Origin: JBOHRE01 sp050732635 | GTDB taxonomy: Bacteria > Gemmatimonadota > Gemmatimonadetes > Longimicrobiales > RSA9 | Direction of reading: 5' to 3' | Length of the DNA: 9,731 nt | Assembly (NCBI GenBank): GCA_050732635.1 | Contig: JBOHRE010000111.1 | Location: 1 to 9,731, forward strand | In this document: positions 1 to 5,824 of the stretch, piece after piece | How positions within the stretch are numbered: the first letter of the stretch is position 1 | How the letters are laid out: each line of letters opens with the position of its first letter | Translations under genes and position numbers: made by a program | The notes under the pieces: model-generated | The model's input: only the letters and a program-made list of their open reading frames with translations | What the model was told of the DNA's origin: nothing | Databases searched by the model: none

Positions 1-489
1 GAGCCGGCCAGCGCCGCCGACATGGGGCCCGACGACCTCTGGGAGCTCCTCACCGGCGAGCGCCGGCGGCGTGCTCCCGAGCCGCGGCCCGCGCCCGAGC
101 CACCACGTCGCGTGCCAGCGAAGGTCGCCTTGCCGCGGGCGCCGGAGGCGGAGCCCGAGCCCTCCTACAATGACGTCGCCATTGATGAGCTTCAGTACGA
201 TCAGGACCGCCGCCTCGCCCGTTCCGAAGCCCGCTCGCTCGAGGCGATCACGCCGCCAGAGTATCCGGAGATCGTGTCGCTGGAGACCGAGCCGTTGCCA
301 GCCGAGCGCCGCCACACCCTGTTTCATGAGCGGCTCGATGCAAGCGCGCTCGAGGTCCAGCGGGCGACACCGCTCACGGTCCATTTGGGCCTCGATTCCG
401 CTCGCGACGTGCGCCGCGCCTTCGTGCTCCGCGAAATCCTCGGACCTCCGCGGGCACTGGATGAAGAGGCCGCGCCGGGTTATTTTTAG
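1..489 (+). CDS. Hypothetical charged, Pro-rich protein, 5' end outside window
   Basis: The frame is open from base 1 to a TAG at 487-489, giving at least 162 residues. An internal ATG lies at 22, but it has no Shine-Dalgarno motif and the frame continues upstream, so the gene probably starts outside the window. The visible protein has a low-complexity N-terminal half rich in Pro, Ala, Glu and Arg, an acidic middle containing the short motif SYNDVAIDEL, and a more ordered C-terminal end with RRAFVLREILGPPRAL near the stop. The C-terminal pattern resembles a small uncharacterised protein I associate with Gemmatimonadota, in which a membrane segment precedes a disordered linker and a short helical tail ending in a LGPP-type motif. 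That is recollection, not a search result. No catalytic motif is visible. The next gene is the tRNA-Leu 63 bases downstream. I cannot assign a function. Confidence 0.7.
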   Translation, partial: EPASAADMGPDDLWELLTGERRRRAPEPRPAPEPPRRVPAKVALPRAPEAEPEPSYNDVAIDELQYDQDRRLARSEARSLEAITPPEYPEIVSLETEPLPAERRHTLFHERLDASALEVQRATPLTVHLGLDSARDVRRAFVLREILGPPRALDEEAAPGYF

Positions 490-552
490 TCTACGGTCGC
501 GCACGCTCAGCGTCGCGGCCGCCTCTCGTTTGATCGTCGCGCGCACACGCGC

Positions 553-635
553 GCCGGGGTGGCGGAACGGCAGACGCAGGCGACTCAAAATCGCCCGGGG
601 GAAACCCCATGCGGGTTCAAATCCCGCCCCCGGCA
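553..635 (+). tRNA. tRNA-Leu, anticodon CAA
   Basis: The 83-nt sequence folds into a complete class II tRNA. The acceptor stem GCCGGGG (553-559) pairs with CCCCGGC (628-634), with discriminator A at 635. The D stem is GCG (562-564) with CGC (575-577). The anticodon stem GGCGA (579-583) pairs with TCGCC (591-595), enclosing the loop CTCAAAA. Anticodon CAA at 586-588 reads the Leu codon UUG. A 15-nt variable arm with GGGG/CCCC pairing at 598-608 is the long arm expected for leucine. The T stem GCGGG (611-615) pairs with CCCGC (623-627) around TTCAAAT. All stems are fully paired. The 3' CCA is not encoded and must be added enzymatically. I saw no clear promoter in the 63 bases upstream. Confidence 0.97.
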
Positions 636-708
636 TTCCCACATCAGGCGATGTTCCGGGCCACGTCCGGACCGTCGAGCCCTTCGGCGCGCTTCGAGGA
701 TCGCGATC

Positions 709-2007
709 ATGACTCGCCTGGGAGCATTGCTTGCCCGCGTCGCTGTCGTCGTCTCCATCGCCTGGGCAGACGCCGCCCCTGCAGCCGCACAGGACTGGCG
801 ATTCGATCTCGGCTTGTACGGCGGCGCTGCGCGCTACTCGGCAGCGCTGGATGACGCCGCACTCGGCGCTGCCGCGCCGTCGCTGAGCTTCGGCTCCGGC
901 TGGCAGCTCGGCACGCACCTGGCCTGGTGGCCGCAGCCGCGGCTCGGCCTGCGCCTGAACGGCGGCTTTGCCGAGCGCGCGCTCAGACAGGGCGTCGTGA
1001 TTCGGGCCGGTGACATCAACCTCTGGGACCTCACCGGCGATCTGCTGATCCGCTTGCCGGCGTTACCGTCCGATTGGTTCGACACCGAGGTCTTGCCCTA
1101 TGTCGCGGCTGGCACCGGCCTGAAGCACCTGAATCCGGCGACCAATGTCGAGGTCGACGACGGCCAGGCCGACGGCATCATCGTCTACCCGGACGGAGCC
1201 ACCGGGACCACGCCGGCCTTTTTTCTGAGCCGATCGAACCGTCTGCAATTTCTGGCCGCGGTCGGCACCGACCTGCGGGTCGGATCCGGCGTCGGCTTCC
1301 GTCTCGAGATCGGCGATCGCATCTGGAAAACGCCGATCCACCGGCTCGAAGAGGGTGCCGCGGCCATGAGGGGGGAAGACGTGGGCGAGCGGGTGCATCA
1401 GCTGTTCGCCAGTCTGGGCCTGCAGGTGACCTTGGGGGTGAGCCGGCCGACTGAGGTCGTCACGCGGGCCACGCGGCAACCCGAGCAGAACATCAGCGTG
1501 TGCGTCGTCGATCCCGGCACCGACTTCGGGATCAGTGACGTCGACGCCCTGTATGTCCCGGACACCCGCGATACAGTCGTGCTCATCTACGACCAGCGGC
1601 TGCCGTTGAGCGCTGCCCTGGCCAGCGTCATGGTTGCGCCTCAGGCCGACTGGTACGTTGCCGGCAGAGACCTGGTGATCGCCGTCGGCGACCGGGCGAT
1701 GCGGTTCGCCGCGCGCGGCGGTGCCCGCCAGATCGCCGCGGAGGATCTCGCTTATCTCGGCGACGTGGACGGATTGCCCGTCTACGCCTCTCGCGTCGAG
1801 ACCCCCGACCTCCGCCAGCTGCTCGCCCGCGACCGCCGCGCGCGGAATACCAATGAGCTGGTCGACGTGCTGGCACAGGATCCCGACCTGGAGGCCCGCT
1901 TCGCCCAGATCGACCTTCTCTACGTCCCACTGCAGGCCACCCACTGTATTTTCCAAGGGCTGGAACGGGCTTCGGCGCCGGCGCCCGACACGCTCCAGCA
2001 CCGGTAG
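709..2007 (+). CDS. Outer-membrane beta-barrel protein with C-terminal two-Cys module
   Basis: This 432-residue exported protein starts at ATG 709, where GAGGA at 696-700 is well spaced. The longer open frame upstream runs through the tRNA and is not coding. Residues 1-27 form a signal peptide with likely cleavage at AAA27/Q28. Residues about 28-250 alternate aromatic and small residues in short strands (DLGLYGGAARYSA, QLGTHLAWW, LPYVAAGTGLKHL, LQFLAAVGTDLRVGSGVGFRLEIGDR), as in small OMP_b-brl-like barrels. Residues about 255-432 form a separate module that begins near C265 (ISVCVVDPG) and ends near C413 (LLYVPLQATHCIFQ). These are the only two cysteines in the protein, so a disulfide in the envelope is likely. 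The module resembles a C-terminal domain I associate with Gemmatimonadota outer-membrane proteins, and its function is unknown. The gene appears monocistronic. The role is inferred as structural or binding in the outer membrane, with no enzymatic motif. Confidence 0.85.
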   Translation: MTRLGALLARVAVVVSIAWADAAPAAAQDWRFDLGLYGGAARYSAALDDAALGAAAPSLSFGSGWQLGTHLAWWPQPRLGLRLNGGFAERALRQGVVIRAGDINLWDLTGDLLIRLPALPSDWFDTEVLPYVAAGTGLKHLNPATNVEVDDGQADGIIVYPDGATGTTPAFFLSRSNRLQFLAAVGTDLRVGSGVGFRLEIGDRIWKTPIHRLEEGAAAMRGEDVGERVHQLFASLGLQVTLGVSRPTEVVTRATRQPEQNISVCVVDPGTDFGISDVDALYVPDTRDTVVLIYDQRLPLSAALASVMVAPQADWYVAGRDLVIAVGDRAMRFAARGGARQIAAEDLAYLGDVDGLPVYASRVETPDLRQLLARDRRARNTNELVDVLAQDPDLEARFAQIDLLYVPLQATHCIFQGLERASAPAPDTLQHR

Positions 2008-2016
2008 TTCTGGCCC

Positions 2017-2031
2017 GCGCGTACGACGCGC
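2017..2031 (+). terminator. GC-rich hairpin after the barrel gene, possible terminator
   Basis: A perfect inverted repeat GCGCGT-acg-ACGCGC starts 10 bases after the TAG of the barrel gene. It has a 6-bp stem and a 3-nt loop. No T tract follows, so it does not meet the usual intrinsic-terminator pattern. It could still slow polymerase or protect the mRNA 3' end. Such short GC palindromes also arise by chance in DNA of this composition. Confidence 0.3.
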
Positions 2032-2127
2032 TGCCGGCACCCACCGAAGGCCAGCCTCGGAGCCCCCCGGCGACCCATTGCCCCGCACGCGCGACGGTAG
2101 CACTTTTGTTGGACATGGCCCAAGTGT

Positions 2128-2148
2128 GCGGAATCAAACGGTTTCCGC
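2128..2148. promoter_or_regulatory. Inverted repeat upstream of AbrB-type gene, candidate operator
   Basis: GCGGAA (2128-2133) and TTCCGC (2143-2148) form a perfect 6-bp inverted repeat with a 9-nt spacer. Nested inside is the odd palindrome AAAC-G-GTTT (2136-2144). It ends 38 bases before the antitoxin-like start codon, in a locally A/T-richer patch of an otherwise very GC-rich region. Antitoxins of the AbrB/MazE type usually bind palindromes in their own promoter, so this is a reasonable autoregulatory operator candidate. I could not find a convincing -35/-10 pair around it. Confidence 0.35.
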
Positions 2149-2186
2149 TTCGCCTCGGCTGTTTCGCACCCCTGGAGGAATTCCTG

Positions 2187-2417
2187 ATGGTCCGCAAGCT
2201 GACCGTGAGGCAGATGGGCGGCTCGGTCGGGGTTACGCTGCCGCGCGGCATGGCGGATCGGCTGCACCTCGAGACCGGCGACGAGCTGTTCGCGATCGAG
2301 CGTGATGGCGGCGTCTTCCTGACGCCGTATGATCCGGCATTCGACTCGGCAATGACTGCCTACGACCGCTTCAGCCGAAAGTACCGCAACGCCCTTCGTG
2401 GACTCGGCCTGAGTTGA
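2187..2417 (+). CDS. AbrB/MazE/SpoVT-type DNA-binding protein, probable antitoxin
   Basis: This 76-residue protein starts at ATG 2187, preceded by GGAGG at 2174-2178 with an 8-base spacing. A longer open frame from 2106 has no ribosome site and adds nothing family-like. Residues 2-45 match the AbrB swapped-hairpin fold: a first strand RKLTVRQ, then GGSVGVTLPRGMADRLHLETGDEL, which parallels the G-x-S-x-x-V-T-L/I-P hallmark followed by a short helix and the GD-E turn. The rest (DPAFDSAMTAYDRFSRKYRNAL) is a basic amphipathic helix that probably grips the partner toxin. The next gene, a Doc-fold protein, begins 8 bases after the stop, so the two are likely one operon with coupled translation. The inferred role is to bind and neutralise that protein and repress the operon, perhaps through the inverted repeat at 2128-2148. 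Being a free-standing regulator is less likely given the neighbour. Confidence 0.88.
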   Translation: MVRKLTVRQMGGSVGVTLPRGMADRLHLETGDELFAIERDGGVFLTPYDPAFDSAMTAYDRFSRKYRNALRGLGLS

Positions 2418-2425
2418 GCCGAGCG

Positions 2426-2815
2426 ATGGAGCTGTTGGATCGCGCGATCCTGGATGTGCTGCACGAGCGGCTCATGCACGACTTCGGGGGCGCCCTCGGC
2501 GTGCGTGGGGACGCGCTGATCGATGCTGCGTTGGCGCGCGCGGTGCCGCGGCCCGGGCGCGCGGATCGGGCCGAGCTTGCGCGGCTCGGCGCCTGTTATG
2601 GGTACGGTTTGGCCAAGAAGCGTGGCTATCTCGACGGAAACCGCCGCCTGGCGGCGGTCGCGATGGGCGTTTTTCTGCTGCGAAACGGGTTCGAGCTGGC
2701 GGCGCCGGAGGCAGAACTGCAGATGGCCATGGACGCGGTCGAGTCCGGCGACTGGAGCGAGCGTGAGCTGGCGGCGTGGATCAGCGATCGCGCGGTCGAG
2801 AGGCGGCCGACGTGA
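2426..2815 (+). CDS. doc: Doc-family (Fic fold) toxin-like protein lacking catalytic His
   Basis: The product has 129 residues and the length and layout of P1 Doc. An N-terminal helix LDVLHERLMHDFGG leads to GVRGDALIDAALAR (residues 26-38) and then the Fic-type core GACYGYGLAKKRGYLDGNRR at residues 55-74. Doc proteins phosphorylate EF-Tu through the motif H-x-F-x-D-x-N-K-R. Here that motif reads R66-G-Y68-L-D70-G-N72-R73-R74, so the catalytic His is Arg, encoded by CGT at 2621-2623, and the usual Lys73 is Arg. D70, N72 and R74 remain. With the ATG at 2426 the residue numbers coincide with P1 Doc, which supports this start. An alternative TTG at 2414 overlaps the upstream stop (TTGA) and would add four residues. 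The stop is TGA followed directly by TAG. The protein is probably impaired as a kinase or has another activity. The fold and the partner gene are secure; the activity is not. Confidence 0.87.
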   Translation: MELLDRAILDVLHERLMHDFGGALGVRGDALIDAALARAVPRPGRADRAELARLGACYGYGLAKKRGYLDGNRRLAAVAMGVFLLRNGFELAAPEAELQMAMDAVESGDWSERELAAWISDRAVERRPT

Positions 2816-2861
2816 TAGCCCACGGGCCGCGATCACCGCTCTGCGCGCTACCGAGCCCGCT

Positions 2862-3128
2862 CTAAGGTGCAGGGTCGGGGCTGTCGCTGCGTCGCTCCAT
2901 GGCGCGCCCGGTTCGCTCGTCCGGGTCGCGCTGCTCGGTGGAAGGCACCGAGTGTGACTCGCGCGCGGGCGAGTGCGCGCGCTCACGCGGCTCCTTACCG
3001 AGCCCTGCTTCGCGTGCGACTGCGCTACTGATGCCGAGCTCGCCCAAGCAACGCTTGCACAGCATCGCTCCGACGGATCGGCTGTCCGGGTCGAAACTCG
3101 CACCGCAGCTTTCGCAGCGGGAGCCCAT
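2862..3128 (-). CDS. Small four-Cys, probably zinc-binding protein with charged tail
   Basis: The product is an 88-residue protein of unknown function read right to left. The ATG at 3128 was chosen over the longer frame from 3281 because AAAGGG lies 7 bases before it and because the conserved-looking part starts there. Residues 4-28 carry two knuckles, C5-x2-C8 and C24-x2-C27, separated by 15 residues, which is the spacing of a zinc ribbon or treble-clef fold. After GELGISSAVAREAGLG the remaining 45 or so residues are a hydrophilic tail of Arg, Glu, Ser and Pro, probably disordered. Third codon positions are mostly G or C, as in neighbouring genes. It ends 46 bases from the Doc-like gene, tail-to-tail, and is divergent from the metalloprotease. 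Overlapping plus-strand frames show no family features. It could be an adaptor or regulator; a chance frame cannot be excluded. Confidence 0.5.
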   Translation of the reverse strand: MGSRCESCGASFDPDSRSVGAMLCKRCLGELGISSAVAREAGLGKEPRERAHSPARESHSVPSTEQRDPDERTGRAMERRSDSPDPAP

Positions 3129-3292
3129 GGGCAGACCCTTTCGCCGAAAATTTCCGTGTCGTTCGCGCAATTGCTGGGCCACTCCGCGCAAGCATTCCCC
3201 GAAGTGCCTGACCGGCTGCCGTTGGCCGTGCGTGCTGCAGATGGCATCTTGCCCCGGTCGGATCCGTTCTGATCCAGTCACCAGAGGTGTTC
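3129..3292. promoter_or_regulatory. Divergent intergenic region between four-Cys gene and metalloprotease
   Basis: These 164 bases separate two genes transcribed away from each other, so promoters in both directions are expected here. An A/T-rich patch near 3146-3157 stands out from its surroundings and would sit about 20-30 bases upstream of the minus-strand start. TTTCG-C-CGAAA at 3139-3149 is an 11-base palindrome overlapping the minus-strand ribosome site. AGAGG at 3283-3287 is the Shine-Dalgarno motif of the metalloprotease. I could not define a convincing -35/-10 pair in either direction. Confidence 0.3.
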
Positions 3293-5824
3293 ATGGTTGT
3301 CCGTTCGCTAATCAGGGGCGCGCCTACGCGCGACCGCATTCTGCTGGGGCTCGCCTGCGCGCTCGTTTGGGCGGGCTGCGCGTCGAGTGGGGGGCCGGCC
3401 GCGCCCGCCGTGGGCCCAACCGGCACGCAGGCTCGTGCACTGCCATCGATTGCCGAGAAGACCCGTGGACTCGAGCAGCGCGCTGGGTTCGTGCCGATGT
3501 ACTGGGATGCGTCGACCGGCAAGCTGTACCTGGAGTTGAGCCGGTTCGGCCGCGATCAGGAGCTGCTCTACGTCCACGCCCTGACCGCCGGCGTCGGCTC
3601 GAACGACATCGGTCTCGACCGCGGGCAGTTGGGCGGCGAGCGGATCGTCTACTTCGAGCGCGTCGGCCCACGGGTCCTGATGGTGCAGCCGAATTACGGG
3701 TACCGCGCGCTCAGTGACAACGAGATGGAACGACGCGCGGTCGAGGACGCGTTCGCGCGCTCGGTCATCTTCGGCTTCGCGGTCGAGGCAGAAACCGCGG
3801 GTCGCGTGCTGGTCGATGCGACGGAGTTCGCGCAGCGCGATGCGCACGATGTCGTGGGCAGGCTGCGGGCGACGGAGCAGGGACAGTTCCGGCTCGATCG
3901 GGACCGCAGCGCGCTGTACCTGCCGGGCACGAAGGCGTTTCCGAAGAATACCGAGATCGAGGTGACGTTGACGTTCGCCGGCGAGAATCCGGGCGGCTGG
4001 CTGCGCTCGGTGACGCCCATGCCACAGGCGGTTACGGTGCGGCAGCGGCACTCTCTGGTCGAGCTGCCCGAACCCGGATACGAGATGCGAGCCAGCTCGC
4101 CCGCAGCCGGGTTCTTCGGCATCACATTCATGGATTATGCGACGCCGATCGATTCGCCGATCGTGAAGCGCTACATCGCCCGGCATCGGTTGGCAAAACG
4201 CGACCCGGCGGCGCCGATCAGCGAGCCCGTCGAGCCCATTGTCTATTACCTCGATCCCGGCGTGCCGGAGCCGGTGCGTTCGGCGCTGCTGGACGGTGCG
4301 CGGTGGTGGGACCAGGCGTTCGAGGCGGCGGGGTACCGCAACGCGTTCCGCGTCGAGCTGCTCCCTGACACGGCTGACATGCTCGACGTGCGCTACAACG
4401 TGATCCAGTGGATCCACCGCTCGACGCGCGGCTGGAGCTACGGCAGCAGTGTGATCGACCCGCGCACCGGCGAGATCATCAAGGGCCACGTGTCGCTCGG
4501 CTCGTTGCGCGTACGCCAGGACCTGTTGATCGCCGAGGGCCTGCTCGCGCCCTACGCCCGCGGCGACGAGCGACCCGCGGCAGCCATCGAGATGGCGCTC
4601 GCGCGCATCCGGCAGCTCTCGGCCCACGAGGTCGGGCACACGCTCGGCCTCGCACACAACTACATCGCGAGCACCCAGACCAGAGCCTCGGTCATGGATT
4701 ACCCGCACCCGCTCGTGCGTCTGACTGCGGACGGGCACCTCGACCTGTCGCAGGCCTATGACGACGCCATCGGCGAGTGGGACAAGGTCGCGATCCGCTA
4801 CGGCTACCAGGACTTCCCGTCCGGCACCGACGAGCAGGCCGCACTGGAGACGATCATCGTCGACGCGCGTAGCCGGGGCATCACGTTCCTCAGCGACCAG
4901 GATGCACGCCCGCCGGGAAGCGCGCATCCGCAAGCGCACCTGTGGGACAATGCGCTGGATGCCGCGGCCGAGCTCGAGCGGATCGGGCGCGTGCGGCGCG
5001 TCGCGCTCGACCGCTTCGGCCTGGAGGTGATCCGTTCCGGGCAGCCCTTGGCCACGCTCGAGGAGGCGCTGGTGCCCCTCTACCTGCATCACCGCTACCA
5101 GGTCGAGGCCGCGGTCAAGCTCGTGGGCGGTCAATTCTACACGTACGCGTTGCGCGGCGATGATCAGGAGCCGGTGCGCAGCGTGAACGCGCTCGCCCAG
5201 GAGCAGGCGCTCGAGGCCGTCCTGGCCACTGTACGCCCCGAATACCTCGCCCTGCCGCAGCGCGTGCTCCGGCTGATTCCGCCGCGGCCCTTCACCTTCG
5301 CTCCGCACCGCGAGCTGTTCGATCGCTTTACCGGTCTGACCTTCGACGCCATCTCCCCGGCCGTCGCCGCAGCGGACCTGTCGATCTCGCTGCTGCTGAA
5401 CCCGCAGCGCGCCGCGCGGCTGGTCGAGCAGCAGGCGCTCGATCCCGCACTGCCCGGTCTGGGTCGACTGCTCGAGCGTCTCATTGCTGTGACCTTCGAC
5501 GCACCGTCGCCGACCGGCTATCACCGCGAAATCCAGCGTGCCATCGAGCGGGTGGTCATCGACGAGCTGATGGCGCTCGCTGCCGGCGCGGACATGCCGC
5601 AGGTCCGCGCCGAGGCGAGCTACGCACTCGAGCAGCTGCGCCGTCGATTCACTGAGCTGCCCGCGGCGGCGGCCGAAGCAGAGCGCGCGCACGCCTTCCT
5701 GATGGCCAATGACATCGCGCGCTTCATGGAGGACCCTGACGAGTTCCGCCGAGCGGAGCTGCCGAGCGCGCCGCCGGGGGCGCCGATCGGCGCCGACCGC
5801 ATCGGCGTGGTGTGTACCTGGTGA
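3293..5824 (+). CDS. Secreted zinc metalloprotease, met-zincin of DUF5118/DUF5117/DUF4953 type
   Basis: This 843-residue exported protease probably hydrolyses peptides outside the cytoplasm. ATG 3293 is preferred over GTG 3287 because AGAGG (3283-3287) is correctly spaced for it. The N-terminus has a basic stretch, a hydrophobic core (ILLGLACALVWAG) and C29, so it looks like a lipoprotein signal, although Trp at -3 is an unusual lipobox residue. Residues about 45-290 match the DUF5118/DUF5117 layout (PSIAEKTRGLEQRAGFVPMY, then YFERVGPRVLMVQPNYGYRA). The catalytic part contains VIQWIHRSTRGWSYGSSVIDP near 380, the zinc site HEVGHTLGLAH at 445-455 (H445, E446, H449, H455) and the Met-turn SVMDYP with M468. 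All catalytic residues are present, and the length is normal for the family. Its stop overlaps the amidohydrolase start (GTGA), so the two are co-translated. The natural substrate is unknown. Confidence 0.93.
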   Translation: MVVRSLIRGAPTRDRILLGLACALVWAGCASSGGPAAPAVGPTGTQARALPSIAEKTRGLEQRAGFVPMYWDASTGKLYLELSRFGRDQELLYVHALTAGVGSNDIGLDRGQLGGERIVYFERVGPRVLMVQPNYGYRALSDNEMERRAVEDAFARSVIFGFAVEAETAGRVLVDATEFAQRDAHDVVGRLRATEQGQFRLDRDRSALYLPGTKAFPKNTEIEVTLTFAGENPGGWLRSVTPMPQAVTVRQRHSLVELPEPGYEMRASSPAAGFFGITFMDYATPIDSPIVKRYIARHRLAKRDPAAPISEPVEPIVYYLDPGVPEPVRSALLDGARWWDQAFEAAGYRNAFRVELLPDTADMLDVRYNVIQWIHRSTRGWSYGSSVIDPRTGEIIKGHVSLGSLRVRQDLLIAEGLLAPYARGDERPAAAIEMALARIRQLSAHEVGHTLGLAHNYIASTQTRASVMDYPHPLVRLTADGHLDLSQAYDDAIGEWDKVAIRYGYQDFPSGTDEQAALETIIVDARSRGITFLSDQDARPPGSAHPQAHLWDNALDAAAELERIGRVRRVALDRFGLEVIRSGQPLATLEEALVPLYLHHRYQVEAAVKLVGGQFYTYALRGDDQEPVRSVNALAQEQALEAVLATVRPEYLALPQRVLRLIPPRPFTFAPHRELFDRFTGLTFDAISPAVAAADLSISLLLNPQRAARLVEQQALDPALPGLGRLLERLIAVTFDAPSPTGYHREIQRAIERVVIDELMALAAGADMPQVRAEASYALEQLRRRFTELPAAAAEAERAHAFLMANDIARFMEDPDEFRRAELPSAPPGAPIGADRIGVVCTW

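Noticed and set aside
559..708. Upstream extension of the barrel protein through the tRNA-Leu gene
   Set aside because: The extension reads the tRNA sequence as protein. The ATG at 709 has a good ribosome site and starts a normal signal peptide.
553..2815. Genomic island integrated at the tRNA-Leu and carrying the toxin-antitoxin module
   Set aside because: I found no integrase and no visible repeat of the tRNA 3' end downstream, and base composition does not change across the region.
2899..3717. A 272-codon plus-strand frame overlapping the start of the metalloprotease
   Set aside because: It overlaps the protease in another frame and its product is a Arg/Ser-rich sequence with no motif. 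The minus-strand four-Cys frame is the better reading of the left part.
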